Under the pieces are notes generated by a model. The model did not search any database and was not told the DNA's origin. It saw only the letters and a list, made by a program, of their open reading frames with translations. From the NCBI GenBank assembly GCA_030684935.1, contig JAUXXH010000042.1:54975-118974 (forward strand): DNA of 64,000 nucleotides, in the 5' to 3' direction. Source of the DNA: Pseudolabrys sp. (GTDB taxonomy: Bacteria > Pseudomonadota > Alphaproteobacteria > Rhizobiales > Xanthobacteraceae). Every line of letters starts with the position of its first letter. The stretch's first letter is position 1. Of this stretch, positions 20,111 to 32,407 are shown in pieces. The translations under genes were made by a program, and so were the position numbers.

Positions 20111-22264
20111 TTACTCCGCCGCGCTGCCGGCGGCCTGTTGCTCGCCGCCCTGCTTGGCCTCGAGGTCCTCGCCGGTGGTCTGGTCGACCGCCTTCATTGA
20201 CAGGCGCACCTTGCCGCGCTCGTCGACGCCCAGCAGCTTGACCTTGACCTTGTCGCCTTCCTTGACGACGTCGGTGACCTTGTTGACGCGCGCCGCCGCC
20301 AGCTGGCTGATGTGCACGAGGCCGTCCTTGGCGCCGAAGAAGTTGACGAAGGCGCCGAAGTCCATGGTCTTGACCACGGTGCCGTCATAGATCTTGCCCG
20401 GCTCCGGATCGGAGGCGATCGACTTGATCCAGTTGATCGCCGCCTTGATCGACTCGGCGTCGGCCGAGGCAACCTTCACCGAACCGTCGTCCTCGATGTT
20501 GATCTTGGCGCCGGTCTTCTCGACGATCTCGCGGATCACCTTGCCGCCGGTGCCGATCACTTCGCGGATCTTGTCGGTCGGGATCTTGAACATCTCGATG
20601 CGCGGCGCGTGCTCGCCGATCTCGGCGCGGGCCGAGGTCAGCGCCTTCGACATTTCGCCGAGGATGTGCAGGCGGCCGTCCTTGGCCTGGCCGAGCGCCA
20701 CCTTCATGATCTCCTCGGTGATGCCGGCGATCTTGATATCCATCTGCAGCGATGTGATGCCCTGATCGGTGCCGGCCACCTTGAAGTCCATGTCGCCGAG
20801 ATGATCCTCGTCGCCGAGAATGTCGGACAGAACCGCGAAGCGCTTGTCTTCGAGGATCAGGCCCATGGCGATGCCCGCCGCCGGGCGCTTGATCGGGACG
20901 CCGGCATCCATCAGCGCCAGCGAACCGCCGCAGACGGAGGCCATCGACGACGACCCGTTCGACTCGGTGATCTCCGACACCAGACGGATGGTGTAGGGGA
21001 ATTCGTCCGCCTTCGGCAGCAACGGATGCAGCGCGCGCCAGGCGAGCTTGCCGTGGCCGATTTCGCGCCGCTTGGTGCCGCCCATGCGGCCGGTCTCACC
21101 GACCGAGTAGGGGGGGAAGTTGTAGTGCAGCAGGAACGACTCCTTGTAGGAGCCCTGCAGCGCGTCGATCCACTGCTCGTCCTCGCCGGTGCCGAGCGTG
21201 GCCACCACCAGCGCCTGGGTTTCGCCGCGGGTGAACAGCGCCGAACCATGGGTGCGCGGCAGCAGGCCAACTTCGGTGACGATGCTGCGCACGGTCGAGA
21301 GATCGCGGCCGTCGATGCGCTTGCTGGTGTCGAGGATGTTCCAGCGAACGATCTTGGCTTCCAGCTCCTTGAACACGCCGGCGACGCGCAGCTTGTCGAA
21401 TTCCGGCTCGGCGCCTTCCGGGAAGAACTGCGCCATCACGGCCTTCTTGACAGCGGCGACGGCGTTCTGGCGCTCCATCTTGAGCGGGATCGAATAGGCG
21501 GCGCGCAGATCCTTCTCGGCCATGTCGAGAATTTTCTTCTCGAGCGCGGCGTTGTCGACGACCGCCAGTTCGCGCGGCTCCTTCGCCGCCTTTTCGGCGA
21601 GCTTGATGATCGCCTCGATCACCGGCTGGAAATGCCGGTGGCCGAACATCACGGCGCCGAGCATCACGTCTTCGTTGAGTTCTTTTGCTTCCGACTCGAC
21701 CATCAGCACGGCGTCGGCGGTGCCGGCGACGACCAGATCGAGCTGGCTCTCGGCCATTTCGTCGATGGTCGGGTTCAGCACGTATTCATTATTGACGAAG
21801 CCGACGCGCGCGGCGCCGATCGGGCCCATGAACGGCGCGCCCGACAGCGTCAGTGCGGCAGAGGCCGCGACCAGCGCCAGAATGTCCGGATCATTTTCGA
21901 GATCGTGCGACAGCGTGGTGACGATCACCTGCGTCTCGCAGCGCCAGCCATCGGCGAACAGCGGACGGATGGGGCGGTCGATCAGGCGGGAAACCAGCGT
22001 TTCCTTTTCGGTCGGACGGCCTTCGCGCTTGAAATAGCCGCCCGGAATGCGGCCGGCGGCGTAATATTTTTCCTGGTAGTCGACGGTCAGCGGCAGGAAG
22101 TCGACGCCTTCGCGCGGCTGCTTGGCAGCGACGGCGGTGGCGAGCACGGTGGTCTCGCCGTAGGTGGCGAGCACGGCGCCGTCGGCCTGCCGCGCGATGC
22201 GGCCGGTCTCAAGAACGAGCTTGCGCCCGCCCCAATCGAGTTCAACTCGATGCATATCGAACAT
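20111..22264 (-). CDS. pnp: Polynucleotide phosphorylase
   Basis: 3'-5' exoribonuclease/polymerase that degrades mRNA phosphorolytically and joins the RNA degradosome. It has 717 residues. Two RNase PH domains (about 1-230 and 310-540) are linked by an alpha-helical segment, followed by a KH domain (about 555-615, with [12 protein letters not shown]) and an S1 domain (about 620-690, [17 protein letters not shown]). The [19 protein letters not shown] block contains active-site acidic residues. Last gene of the rimP-to-pnp operon; a long opposite-strand open frame is a shadow. Confidence 0.98.
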   Translation of the reverse strand: MFDMHRVELDWGGRKLVLETGRIARQADGAVLATYGETTVLATAVAAKQPREGVDFLPLTVDYQEKYYAAGRIPGGYFKREGRPTEKETLVSRLIDRPIRPLFADGWRCETQVIVTTLSHDLENDPDILALVAASAALTLSGAPFMGPIGAARVGFVNNEYVLNPTIDEMAESQLDLVVAGTADAVLMVESEAKELNEDVMLGAVMFGHRHFQPVIEAIIKLAEKAAKEPRELAVVDNAALEKKILDMAEKDLRAAYSIPLKMERQNAVAAVKKAVMAQFFPEGAEPEFDKLRVAGVFKELEAKIVRWNILDTSKRIDGRDLSTVRSIVTEVGLLPRTHGSALFTRGETQALVVATLGTGEDEQWIDALQGSYKESFLLHYNFPPYSVGETGRMGGTKRREIGHGKLAWRALHPLLPKADEFPYTIRLVSEITESNGSSSMASVCGGSLALMDAGVPIKRPAAGIAMGLILEDKRFAVLSDILGDEDHLGDMDFKVAGTDQGITSLQMDIKIAGITEEIMKVALGQAKDGRLHILGEMSKALTSARAEIGEHAPRIEMFKIPTDKIREVIGTGGKVIREIVEKTGAKINIEDDGSVKVASADAESIKAAINWIKSIASDPEPGKIYDGTVVKTMDFGAFVNFFGAKDGLVHISQLAAARVNKVTDVVKEGDKVKVKLLGVDERGKVRLSMKAVDQTTGEDLEAKQGGEQQAAGSAAE

Positions 22265-22536
22265 TGCGTTTCTCTCTCATGTTTTCAGGCAACGCGCCGA
22301 AAGCCATGAGCAAGACGGCGAGACGCTGTCACGCGCGGCCCGCGCAAAGCGGGAAGCGTACAGCGGCCGGCGATCCTGCCATGGCGTTCGAACCTTGCCT
22401 CGCAAGAGGCGAACCTTGTCGGCTCTTGCTTGTCGCCGGCAGCGCCTATCGCCGCCGGTCGCACAGCGAATGCGTCAAACGCAGTCGCTTCACAAAACGC
22501 GCGCAGCAGACGAATTCCGCCGCGCGCGGCACAAAA
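22265..22536 (-). promoter_or_regulatory. pnp leader region with hairpin
   Basis: A 272-bp gap between rpsO and pnp. On the minus strand it includes TTCGCCTC-TTGC-GAGGCAA (about 22413 to 22395). In enteric bacteria the rpsO-pnp leader is cleaved by RNase III and autoregulated by PNPase; a similar role here is inference only. No other gene or tRNA is seen in it. Confidence 0.4.
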
Positions 22537-22806
22537 TTATCGGCGGATGCCGAGCTTCTCAATCAACGACTTGTAGCTGGCTTCGTTGGTGCGCCGCAGA
22601 TAGTCGAGCAGCGTCCGGCGCTGGCTGACCATCTTGAGCAGGCCGCGGCGGGAATGGTTGTCCTTGCCGTGGGTCCGGAAATGCTCGGTCAGGTTGTTGA
22701 TGCGCTCGGACAGGATCGCGACCTGCACTTCGGGCGAACCGGTATCACCGGACTTGGTGGCGTAGGTCTTGATCACTTCAGCCTTGCGGCTTGCCGTTAC
22801 CGACAT
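22537..22806 (-). CDS. rpsO: 30S ribosomal protein S15
   Basis: Primary 16S rRNA-binding protein of the 30S central domain, 89 residues, the standard length. The sequence has the typical [15 protein letters not shown] helix start, the [19 protein letters not shown] block and the [10 protein letters not shown] ending helix. It starts three bases after the truB stop, within the truB-rpsO-pnp part of the operon. Confidence 0.98.
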   Translation of the reverse strand: MSVTASRKAEVIKTYATKSGDTGSPEVQVAILSERINNLTEHFRTHGKDNHSRRGLLKMVSQRRTLLDYLRRTNEASYKSLIEKLGIRR

Positions 22807-22809
22807 CGG

Positions 22810-23967
22810 TCATCCTTTCTTCGGTGCGGCTCTGCCCAGCAGGCCGACCAGGTTGAATACGCGCTTGGGGACGATGTCTCCGTGGTCCAGGTCGGCAAGG
22901 GCCAGAAGCTGACCCGAAACCGTCACATAGACTGGCCCACTGAAATTGGGTGCGTCCCGTCCGCGCAACAAAACGGCTTGGCCTCTCGTCAGCCTTGCCG
23001 CATCCGCCCGACTGATGGCCAGCGCCGGGATGTCGTCCAGCGCGGTCTCAACGGGCATAAGCGCGTCGGCGAGGCTCGCCTCGCCGGCAACGGCTCTATG
23101 GCACAGGGCCTCCAAATCTTCCAGTGGAATCATGGTTTCTTCGGTAAATGGTCCCACCGAGACCCGGCGCAGGGCGCTGACATGGCCGAAACAGCCGAGC
23201 GCCCGTCCCATATCCCGGGCCAGCGAGCGGACATAGGTGCCCTTGCCGCATTCGGCCTCCAGCACCGCGTGGTCGGCGTCCGGCGTCTCCACCAGCTCCA
23301 GACGGCCGATATCGACCGTTCTGGCGGCAAGCTCGACAATTTGGCCATCGCGGGCGAGGTCGTAGGCCCGTTCACCCTCGATCTTGATGGCGGAATAGCG
23401 CGGCGGCACCTGCTGGATGGAGCCGACATAGCCCGGTAACAAAGCGCGGATCGCCTCGGCGGTCGGCCGCTGCGCGCTGGATTCGATGACCCGGCCCTCG
23501 GTGTCGTCGGTATCCCGTTCCTCGCCCCAGCAGACGGTAAATCGGTACAGTTTCCGGCCATCCATGACGAAGGGGACGGTTTTGGTGGCCTCGCCGAGGG
23601 CGATCGGCAGGCAGCCGGAGGCGAGCGGATCGAGCGTGCCGGCATGGCCGGCGCGCCGGGCGGTGAACAGCCGCTTGATGACGCTGACGGCGTGGGTCGA
23701 GGTCATGCCGACCGGCTTGTCCAGCACCACCCAGCCATGGACGTCGCGCTTGTCGCGCTTGAACTGCTTTTTTCTCTCCCGCGGCCGATTGCCTTCGTCT
23801 CCCTCCCCCGCTTGCGGGGGAGGGTTGGGGAGGGGGCGCTGTTGGCTCGAAGCCATTCCCCCACCCGGCTCACTTCGTTCGCCGACCTCCCCCGCAAGCG
23901 GGGGAGGTGAAGAAAGCGCGGCTTCGGCCTCGACCGGAGCGGCCATGGTCTCGAGAAACTTATTCAT
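22810..23967 (-). CDS. truB: tRNA pseudouridine(55) synthase TruB with repeat-derived N-terminal insertion
   Basis: Converts U55 in the T-loop of tRNAs to pseudouridine. It has 385 residues, longer than usual because the conserved core starts only near residue 74 ([17 protein letters not shown]). The catalytic Asp is D113 in [11 protein letters not shown]. Residues about 19-60 are encoded by palindromic repeat family A (23801-23910): one arm reads [17 protein letters not shown] and the other [12 protein letters not shown]. The repeat keeps the frame open. The real start at 23967 overlaps the rbfA stop by 8 bp, which supports the long form. Confidence 0.93.
   Translation of the reverse strand: MNKFLETMAAPVEAEAALSSPPPLAGEVGERSEPGGGMASSQQRPLPNPPPQAGEGDEGNRPRERKKQFKRDKRDVHGWVVLDKPVGMTSTHAVSVIKRLFTARRAGHAGTLDPLASGCLPIALGEATKTVPFVMDGRKLYRFTVCWGEERDTDDTEGRVIESSAQRPTAEAIRALLPGYVGSIQQVPPRYSAIKIEGERAYDLARDGQIVELAARTVDIGRLELVETPDADHAVLEAECGKGTYVRSLARDMGRALGCFGHVSALRRVSVGPFTEETMIPLEDLEALCHRAVAGEASLADALMPVETALDDIPALAISRADAARLTRGQAVLLRGRDAPNFSGPVYVTVSGQLLALADLDHGDIVPKRVFNLVGLLGRAAPKKG
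23801..23910. repeat. Palindromic repeat, family A copy 3, inside the truB reading frame
   Basis: CCCTCCCCCGCTTGCGGGGGAGGG at the left and CCTCCCCCGCAAGCGGGGGAGG at the right, with CCCCCACCCGGCTCACTTCGTTCGCCGA inside. It is homologous to the copies at 1983 and 15259 but lies in frame within the 5' part of truB. Confidence 0.85.
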
Positions 23968-24382
23968 CGCCGCTCTCGTCTTTCTGCAGGTCGCGCTTCA
24001 CTTCGGGCGAGCGCAGCAGTCTGTCGATGCGCTCGGCCTCCTCGAAGCGGTCGTCGATGCGGAACCGCAGATCGGGCGCGAATTTCAGGTTGATGCTGTG
24101 CGCGACTTCGCCGCGCAGGTACTTCTTGTTGCGCTCGAACGCCTCGACGACTTCATCGGCGTCGCGGCCGGCCAGCGGCATGATGTAGACGGTGGCGAGC
24201 CGCAGATCCGGGCTCATGCGCACTTCCGGCACGGTGATGAGATGGCCTTCGATCACCGGGTCGTGCACCTCGCCGCGCACCAGCAGCTCGGCGATGGCGT
24301 GGCGCACCAGTTCGCCGACGCGCAACTGCCGTTGCGAGCCGCCGGGCGTGCCGCTGTCGCGGTGTGATTTTTTGCGTGGCAT
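23960..24382 (-). CDS. rbfA: Ribosome-binding factor A
   Basis: 30S maturation factor that binds helix 1 of 16S rRNA and acts during cold shock. It has 140 residues from the ATG at 24382 (MPRKKSHRD); a TTG three codons upstream is also open. The family KH-like fold is visible as [19 protein letters not shown], the [14 protein letters not shown] strand and the [19 protein letters not shown] helix. It overlaps truB by 8 bp and follows infB in the operon. Confidence 0.96.
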   Translation of the reverse strand: MPRKKSHRDSGTPGGSQRQLRVGELVRHAIAELLVRGEVHDPVIEGHLITVPEVRMSPDLRLATVYIMPLAGRDADEVVEAFERNKKYLRGEVAHSINLKFAPDLRFRIDDRFEEAERIDRLLRSPEVKRDLQKDESGDE

Positions 24383-24402
24383 AAGGTCCAATTATTTCAT
24401 TG

Positions 24403-24490
24403 GTCGTGGCCGGGCTTGTCCCGACCATCCCGCCTGGGCAGGCGCAATGCGCTGCCAAACGGGATGCCCGGCACAAGGCCGGGCATGACG
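24403..24490. repeat. Palindromic intergenic repeat, family B copy 2
   Basis: GTGGCCGGGCTTGTCCCGACCAT on the left and GGGATGCCCGGCACAAGGCCGGGCATGAC on the right, separated by a GC-rich spacer. It sits inside the operon between infB and rbfA. Confidence 0.75.
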
Positions 24491-24536
24491 GTGGAAAAAA
24501 GGCAGAGACGTTATGCCGAAGCCGTGAGATTTGGAC

Positions 24537-27085
<2,549 letters not shown>

Positions 27086-27089
<4 letters not shown>

Positions 27090-27841
27090 TCCGTACTTTT
27101 TCCTTGTGCGCCATCCGTTGGCGCATCCATTTTCAGTGCGTCCAGTGTGCCTTCGATTGGCGCAGGCGCGCTCACTGCATCGGGGTATCCGGTCCGAAAG
27201 CGCTCCAAGCGCTTGACGCGAGCGAGAAATGTCTCGCTCCCGGGCCCGGCAAGCAGGGCTGCATGTACCACATTTGGGCGGCTCAATGCCAAATCCAATT
27301 GTTGGCCGGCAAAGAGCCCAATCACCGCAATTTCAGCCGTTTTTTCGCCCCGGGCGCGGTGCAAGGCCGAATCCAGCTTGCGCACCCCGTCCACCGCAGC
27401 GTCTTTGGCGTGAATCAGCGCCACGATGCCGTCGCGGCCGACGGCCGCTTCGACCTTGGCGTAGCCGCACACCACCTTGCCGCCCTTGCCGGCGATCGCC
27501 AGCGCATCCAGCGCCGAACGTTCCAGCAGGCGCTCGGTTGCCAACGCCAGGTCTTTCGCCATGCGCACATCCCGCTTGAAGCCGCGGGCGAATACGTTGC
27601 GTTTGACCGCGTCCTCGATCGCGGTCCGGGTCGCCGTCACCCAGATGCCGCGGCCAGGCAGCTTGCGCTTCACGTCGGGAACCACCTCCCCGGCGGGGCC
27701 CAGCACAAAGCGGATCAGCTCGGACACCGGTTTGACGTCGCGGCTCAGCGCACAGGTCCGCTCGGTTCCCGCCGCGACGCTGATCGCGCCGCGGTCGAGA
27801 TCCTGCTCCTGCACATCCAGGCCCTGTGTCTCTGCCAGCAT
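27086..27841 (-). CDS. YlxR (DUF448)-L7Ae-like RNA-binding protein
   Basis: A 251-residue two-domain protein in the nusA-infB interval. The N-terminal half is YlxR/DUF448 ([20 protein letters not shown], then [11 protein letters not shown]), a putative RNA-binding fold. The C-terminal half (about 110-200) resembles an L7Ae/L30e-type domain ([18 protein letters not shown]...[11 protein letters not shown]). Fused versions are common in alphaproteobacteria, whereas many bacteria have two separate small proteins. It lies 18 bp after nusA and overlaps infB by 4 bp. Confidence 0.9.
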
Positions 27842-27859
27842 CGTCGTGTCGATCTCCCT

Positions 27860-29455
27860 TTAGGCCTGAGCCTCTTCGACCGGCTCGGCTTCCGCTGGCG
27901 CCAGTTCGGCTTCGGTGATCCAGCCGGCCTTCAGGCGGGCCTGCATGACGATCGCCTCGGCGTCCTCGCGCGACACGTTGAGGCCGTCGAAATAGCCGGG
28001 CTCGTTCTTGGTCTCGCCGTCCTTGCGCTCGGTCCAGCCGACCAGATCGTCGGTGGCGCAGCCGGCCAGATCTTCAACCGTCTTCACCTCGTTCTCGCCG
28101 AGCTTGACCAGCATGGCCGTGGTGATGCCGGGGACTTCCCGGATTTCGTCGGCAACGCCGAGTTCTACCCGCTTGGCATCGAGTTCGGCTTCCTGGCGGC
28201 CGATGAACTCCTTGGCGCGCTCCTGCAACTCGCGCGCCGTCTCTTCGTCGAAGCCTTCGATGCCGGCGATTTCCTTCTCGTCGACCATTGCCAGCTCCTC
28301 GATCGAGCCGAAGCCTTCCGAGGCCAGCAACTGACCGACAACTTCGTCGAGATTGAGGGCCTCGACGAATACCTTGGTGCGGCTTTCGAACTCCGCCTGA
28401 CGGCGCTCGGATTCTTCCTGCTCGGTGAGGATGTCGATGTCCCAGCCGGTGAGCTGCGACGCGAGGCGCACGTTCTGGCCGCGGCGTCCGATCGCCAGCG
28501 ACAGCTGCGCGTCCGGCACCACGACTTCGATGCGCTCCTTGTCTTCATCGAGCACGACCTTGGCGACTTCCGCCGGCGCCAGCGCGTTGACGACGAAGGT
28601 CGCGATGTCGGCCGACCACGGGATGATGTCGATCTTCTCGCCCTGCAGTTCATTCACCACGGCCTGCACGCGCGAGCCGCGCATGCCGACGCAGGCGCCG
28701 ACCGGATCGACGCTTGAATCGCGTGAAATAACGGCGATTTTGGCGCGCGAACCGGGGTCGCGGGCTACCGCCTTCACTTCGACGATGCCGTCATAGATTT
28801 CCGGCACTTCCTGCGCGAACAGCTTGGCGGTGAACTGCGGATGCGTGCGCGACAGGAATATCTGCGGGCCGCGCGGCTCGCGGCGGACGTCGTAGATGAA
28901 GGCGCGGATGCGGTCGCCGTTGCGGAACACTTCGCGCGGCAGCAATTCGTCTCTGCGCACGATGGCCTCGCCGCGGCCGAGATCGACCACCACGTTGCCG
29001 TACTCGACGCGCTTGACGACGCCGTTGACGATCTCGCCGATGCGATCCTTGTACTCGGCATATTGCCGGTCGCGCTCGGCCTCGCGCACTTTTTGAACGA
29101 TGACCTGCTTGGCCGATTGCGCGGCGATGCGGCCGTATTCCAGCGGCGGCAGCGGATCGGCGATGGTGTCGCCGACCTGCGCGGCGGGGTGACGCTTGCG
29201 CGCGTCTTCCAGCGTGATCTGGTTGGACGAGTTCTCGACCGTTTCGGCCACCAGCATGTGGCGGGTGAGGCGGAGATCGCCGGTCTTCGGCTCGATCTCG
29301 GCGTGCACGTCGGTCTCGGCGCCGTAGCGCGAGCGCGCCGCCTTGGCGATGGCGTCCTCCATCGCCGCGATGACAATACCGCGGTCGATCGATTTCTCGC
29401 GCGCGACCGCATCGGCGATCTGCAACAATTCGAGCCGGTTGGCGCTGACTGCCAT
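27860..29455 (-). CDS. nusA: Transcription termination/antitermination factor NusA
   Basis: RNA polymerase-associated factor for pausing, termination and antitermination. It has 531 residues: an N-terminal RNAP-binding domain (1-135), an S1 domain (about 137-205, [17 protein letters not shown]), two KH domains ([15 protein letters not shown] and [15 protein letters not shown]), then an acidic C-terminal region with HhH-like repeats ([21 protein letters not shown]). It lies 63 bp downstream of rimP. Confidence 0.98.
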   Translation of the reverse strand: MAVSANRLELLQIADAVAREKSIDRGIVIAAMEDAIAKAARSRYGAETDVHAEIEPKTGDLRLTRHMLVAETVENSSNQITLEDARKRHPAAQVGDTIADPLPPLEYGRIAAQSAKQVIVQKVREAERDRQYAEYKDRIGEIVNGVVKRVEYGNVVVDLGRGEAIVRRDELLPREVFRNGDRIRAFIYDVRREPRGPQIFLSRTHPQFTAKLFAQEVPEIYDGIVEVKAVARDPGSRAKIAVISRDSSVDPVGACVGMRGSRVQAVVNELQGEKIDIIPWSADIATFVVNALAPAEVAKVVLDEDKERIEVVVPDAQLSLAIGRRGQNVRLASQLTGWDIDILTEQEESERRQAEFESRTKVFVEALNLDEVVGQLLASEGFGSIEELAMVDEKEIAGIEGFDEETARELQERAKEFIGRQEAELDAKRVELGVADEIREVPGITTAMLVKLGENEVKTVEDLAGCATDDLVGWTERKDGETKNEPGYFDGLNVSREDAEAIVMQARLKAGWITEAELAPAEAEPVEEAQA

Positions 29456-29518
29456 CGCTCAGTCTCCCTCTTTCAAAATACTCTCGTCGTGACGGGAAGC
29501 GGGTGCCGCTGCCCGGGA

Positions 29519-30187
29519 TCAATCCTTGCCGGTGGCATCGGCTTTTCGGCCGAGCCGGCGCTGCCGTTGTTCCTTGCGCGCGTCGCGCGCCTCGCGCTTG
29601 GCGGCTTTCTCGCGGCGCAGTGCCTGCGCGACCAGTTCGTCGGTCAGCACCAGTTTGGCCTCGCTCATGTCGGCGATCGGCAGCAGAACGTCGGCGTCCT
29701 CGCCGGCCGCCGCATCGTCCCGGCGCAACCGGGCGATGTCACCTTCGGTGCCGGCCAGAAGGCCGCGGAACCGCTTGCGGCCATCGACCGGAACTTCCAT
29801 CTCGATCTTGGTCAGATGGCCGGTGTAGCGGTCGAAATCGGACTTCCGCACCAGCGGCCGGTCGATACCGGGCGACGAGATCTCCAGGCGGTAGGCCTTG
29901 GCGATCGGGTCGGCCACGTCCAGAACGGGCGACAACGCGCGCGAGATGGTTTCGCAGTCCTCGACCGTCATGGTGCCGTCCGGGCGCTCCGCCATGATCT
30001 GCACGGTGCAGCCTTCGGTGGCCGATACTTTCACCCGCACCAGCCGGTAGCCGAGCTGCTCGATGACCGGTTCGGCCACCGTGGCGACGCGCGCCGGCAG
30101 CCCCGGCTCGACGACAAGCCGTGGTTCGATGTCGCCTGGAGCGGCGGTTGAGGCCGCCTCGGTCTGATGTGCGTGGCTTTCGGCCAT
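29519..30187 (-). CDS. rimP: Ribosome maturation factor RimP
   Basis: Early 30S assembly factor, 222 residues. Core features are [40 protein letters not shown] and the strongly conserved [14 protein letters not shown]. The C-terminal tail (about 185-222) is highly basic ([20 protein letters not shown]). First gene of the operon. Its ATG has no good Shine-Dalgarno sequence and lies only about 10 nt after the U-run of a terminator-like hairpin. Confidence 0.96.
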   Translation of the reverse strand: MAESHAHQTEAASTAAPGDIEPRLVVEPGLPARVATVAEPVIEQLGYRLVRVKVSATEGCTVQIMAERPDGTMTVEDCETISRALSPVLDVADPIAKAYRLEISSPGIDRPLVRKSDFDRYTGHLTKIEMEVPVDGRKRFRGLLAGTEGDIARLRRDDAAAGEDADVLLPIADMSEAKLVLTDELVAQALRREKAAKREARDARKEQRQRRLGRKADATGKD

Positions 30188-30193
30188 TTTGGT

Positions 30194-30238
30194 AACAAAA
30201 AAGAGCGGGCCCGGGGGGACCCACTCTCAAAACCCGCT
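30194..30238 (-). promoter_or_regulatory. Terminator-like attenuator hairpin before rimP with a competing pairing
   Basis: In the minus-strand RNA, 10-bp arms at 30230-30203 (GAGUGGGUCC and GGGCCCGCUC, with two G-U pairs) close a CCCC loop and are followed by UUUUUU, then rimP 10 nt later. The upstream AGCGGG (30238-30233) is exactly complementary to CCCGCU in the 3' arm, so an alternative antiterminator pairing is possible. It looks like an attenuator controlling the rimP-nusA-infB operon; the trigger is unknown. Confidence 0.6.
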
Positions 30239-30401
30239 GGTTATGAGTGTGTATTGCTTGACTGCGGGAATATAGCCGTTTTGCCGCCCCATGCAAGGCT
30301 TTCCAGGATTTCAGGGGCTAACCCTTCCTTCAGAATCTGCCCTTAAATTTGCGTAAAGCCGTTGGCTGCCAGAGTTCCACAGGCGTTTTCAAGGTTTTGT
30401 A

Positions 30402-31481
30402 ATGGGTGCTCCCGCGTCGCTGCTTCCTGAACTGGAAGATGTGGTCCAGCATGGCACGGCGGAAAAACGTGCCGAAACCCTGCGCCGGGTCACCGGCCTT
30501 TTCCTCGACAGCGCCGCCGCCTTCAATGACGAGCATGTGGCACTGTTCGACGACGTGATCGGCTGCCTGATCGACGAGATCGAGGCCAAGGCACTGGCCG
30601 AACTGGCGCGCCGCCTTGCGCCGATCGCCAACGCGCCGAAGGGCGTGGTGAGCAAGCTGGCGCGAAACGACGATATCGAGGTCGCCGGACCCCTGATCAA
30701 GGCGGCCAATATCGCCGATGCCGACCTGATGCATATCGCGTCGACCAAGAGCCAGGCGCACTTGCTGGCGTTGTCGACACGCAAGAATGTCAGCGAAGCG
30801 CTGTCGGACGTTCTGGTGACGCGCGGCGATCGCGAGGTGGCGCGCTCCATCGCGACCAATCCGCAGGCGCGCCTGTCCGAAGCTGCGTTCAACACGCTGG
30901 TGCAGCGCGCCGAGCAGGATGGCGTACTGGCCGAGAAGGTCGGGATGCGCACCGATATTCCGCCGCGCCTGTTCCGCCAATTGCTGCTGCAAGCCAGCGA
31001 TGTGGTGCAGAAGCGCCTGCTGGCCGAGGCCAAGCCGGAGACCCAGGCCGAGATCCGCAAGGTGCTGGCGAAAGTGACCGACGAGGTCGCCGTGAAAGCG
31101 GCGCCGCGAAATTATACGGCGGCGCTGGCGTCGGTGCGGGCGCTGCACAAGGAGCGCAGGCTCGGCGAACAGGAAATCTTCGACTACGCCAATGCCGGAA
31201 AGTACGAGGAGACCATCGCGGGTCTCGCCACCGTCTGTGCGGTGCCGGTCGAGGTGGTGGACCGGCTGGTGAATGGCGAGCGCGCCGATCCGGTCCTGAT
31301 TCTGGCGCGTTCGGCCGGCTTCGGCTGGCCGACGGTGCGGGCGATCATCAAATCGCGGTCCGGCGCCAAGGTATCAAGTCAGGTGCTCGACGCGGCGCAT
31401 GAGAATTTCGAGCGGCTGACCGCCGCCACCGCGCAGCGCGTGGTGCGGTTCTGGCAAGTGCGTCAGGGCACGGGCGAGTAG
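30402..31481 (+). CDS. DUF2336 domain-containing protein
   Basis: A 359-residue cytoplasmic protein matching the DUF2336 family, known mainly from alphaproteobacteria. It is almost wholly alpha-helical, with HEAT/leucine-rich-variant-like helical repeats (for example NDDIEVAGPLIKAANIADADLM, RGDREVARSIATNPQARLSEAA). No enzyme motif, signal peptide or membrane segment. The function is not established; some family members are found near cell-cycle or chemotaxis genes, which is not the case here. It is divergent from rimP. Confidence 0.8.
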   Translation: MGAPASLLPELEDVVQHGTAEKRAETLRRVTGLFLDSAAAFNDEHVALFDDVIGCLIDEIEAKALAELARRLAPIANAPKGVVSKLARNDDIEVAGPLIKAANIADADLMHIASTKSQAHLLALSTRKNVSEALSDVLVTRGDREVARSIATNPQARLSEAAFNTLVQRAEQDGVLAEKVGMRTDIPPRLFRQLLLQASDVVQKRLLAEAKPETQAEIRKVLAKVTDEVAVKAAPRNYTAALASVRALHKERRLGEQEIFDYANAGKYEETIAGLATVCAVPVEVVDRLVNGERADPVLILARSAGFGWPTVRAIIKSRSGAKVSSQVLDAAHENFERLTAATAQRVVRFWQVRQGTGE

Positions 31482-31500
31482 GATTCCGCAACCGTTTCCT

Positions 31501-31590
31501 CCGCTCATTCCCGCGAAAGCGGGAATCTAGAAACGACAAATTCTGAATATGCCGCAAAGGCTGGGTCCCCGCGTCCGCGGGGACGAGCGG
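31501..31590. repeat. Palindromic intergenic repeat, family C copy 2
   Basis: CCGCTCATTCCCGCGAAAGCGGGAAT at the left and GGTCCCCGCGTCCGCGGGGACGAGCGG at the right. It separates the convergent DUF2336 gene and trmB. Confidence 0.8.
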
Positions 31591-31593
31591 TTT

Positions 31594-32331
31594 TCAGATG
31601 CGCCGGAAAATGAAATAGGCCGGCGTGCGGCCCTCGCGGATCGCCTTGGCCTCGTAGCGCGTGCGCGAAAATCCTGGCCACGGCTTGCGCCAGTCGTCGG
31701 CGCATTCGGCGGTCCAGGCGAAATCCTTCGACCGCATGATCCGCGTCAGCGCATAGGCGGCGTAGTCGGCAATGTCGGTGGCGAAGCGCAATTCGCCGCC
31801 GGGCTCAAGCACCCGCGCCAGCCGCGTCAGCATCTCGTCCTGGACGAAGCGCCGCTTCCAGTGCCGGCGCTTCGGCCATGGGTCGGGATAGAGCAGATCG
31901 ATGCGCGACAACTGGCCTTCCGGCAGCCAGTCCAGCAGGTCGCTGGCATCGCCGAAGTGCAGACGGATATTGGTGAGGTCTTCGTCCTCGATCGCGACCA
32001 GCGCCTTGCCGATCGCTTCGGTAAAGCCGTCGCAGCCGATGAAGCCGCTGCGCGGCTCATCGATGGCCTGTTTGATGAGATGCTCGGCGCCGCCGAAGCC
32101 GATTTCCATCCGCAGCCGATCAGGCGCGGTTGCAAAAAGACTGCGTAAATCGGCCGGCGGCGGCTGGCCCAGATCGAGCGCGAGGCTCGGCAGCAGCTCA
32201 TCAAACAGGGCCGCCTGCCGCGGCTTCAGCGGATGCTGGCCCTTGCGGCGGCCGAAGAAGGCGCGCCCTGCTTTGTCATCACCGGGCCGCCGCGAAGCGG
32301 CGTGACCCGGTGATCCCGATTTATCTGGCAC
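31594..32331 (-). CDS. trmB: tRNA (guanine-N7)-methyltransferase TrmB with repeat-encoded N-terminus
   Basis: SAM-dependent enzyme that makes m7G46 in tRNA variable loops. It has 245 residues in this frame. Family motifs are EIGFGGAEHLI (SAM site), RIDLLYPDPWPKRRHWKRRF and the ELRFATDIADYA segment. The conserved part begins near GRAFFGRRKGQ. Upstream of it the only in-frame start is GTG at 32331, and residues 1-21 are encoded by palindromic repeat family B (32275-32380). Either the repeat supplies the start codon or a start has been lost. It lies 76 bp after metK. Confidence 0.9.
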   Translation of the reverse strand: MPDKSGSPGHAASRRPGDDKAGRAFFGRRKGQHPLKPRQAALFDELLPSLALDLGQPPPADLRSLFATAPDRLRMEIGFGGAEHLIKQAIDEPRSGFIGCDGFTEAIGKALVAIEDEDLTNIRLHFGDASDLLDWLPEGQLSRIDLLYPDPWPKRRHWKRRFVQDEMLTRLARVLEPGGELRFATDIADYAAYALTRIMRSKDFAWTAECADDWRKPWPGFSRTRYEAKAIREGRTPAYFIFRRI

Positions 32332-32380
32332 GGTTTTGCGCCCCTACACGAGATCGCCGGGCCAAGCCCGGCGATGACAG
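32275..32380. repeat. Palindromic repeat, family B copy 3, overlapping the 5' end of trmB
   Basis: GTCATCACCGGGCCGCCGCGAAGCGGCGTGACCCGGTGAT on the left and ATCGCCGGGCCAAGCCCGGCGATGAC on the right. Its left half lies within the trmB reading frame and includes the apparent start region. Confidence 0.8.
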
Positions 32381-32407
32381 AGAGCGGATTTGACCGGAAT
32401 AGCCGGC

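Noticed and set aside
20312..22309. 665-codon plus-strand open frame over pnp
   Set aside because: Antisense shadow in GC-rich DNA; pnp is unmistakable on the minus strand.
22386..22416. GTTCGAAC stretch suggestive of a tRNA T-arm in the rpsO-pnp gap
   Set aside because: No acceptor, D or anticodon arms could be fitted around it; it is part of the pnp leader.
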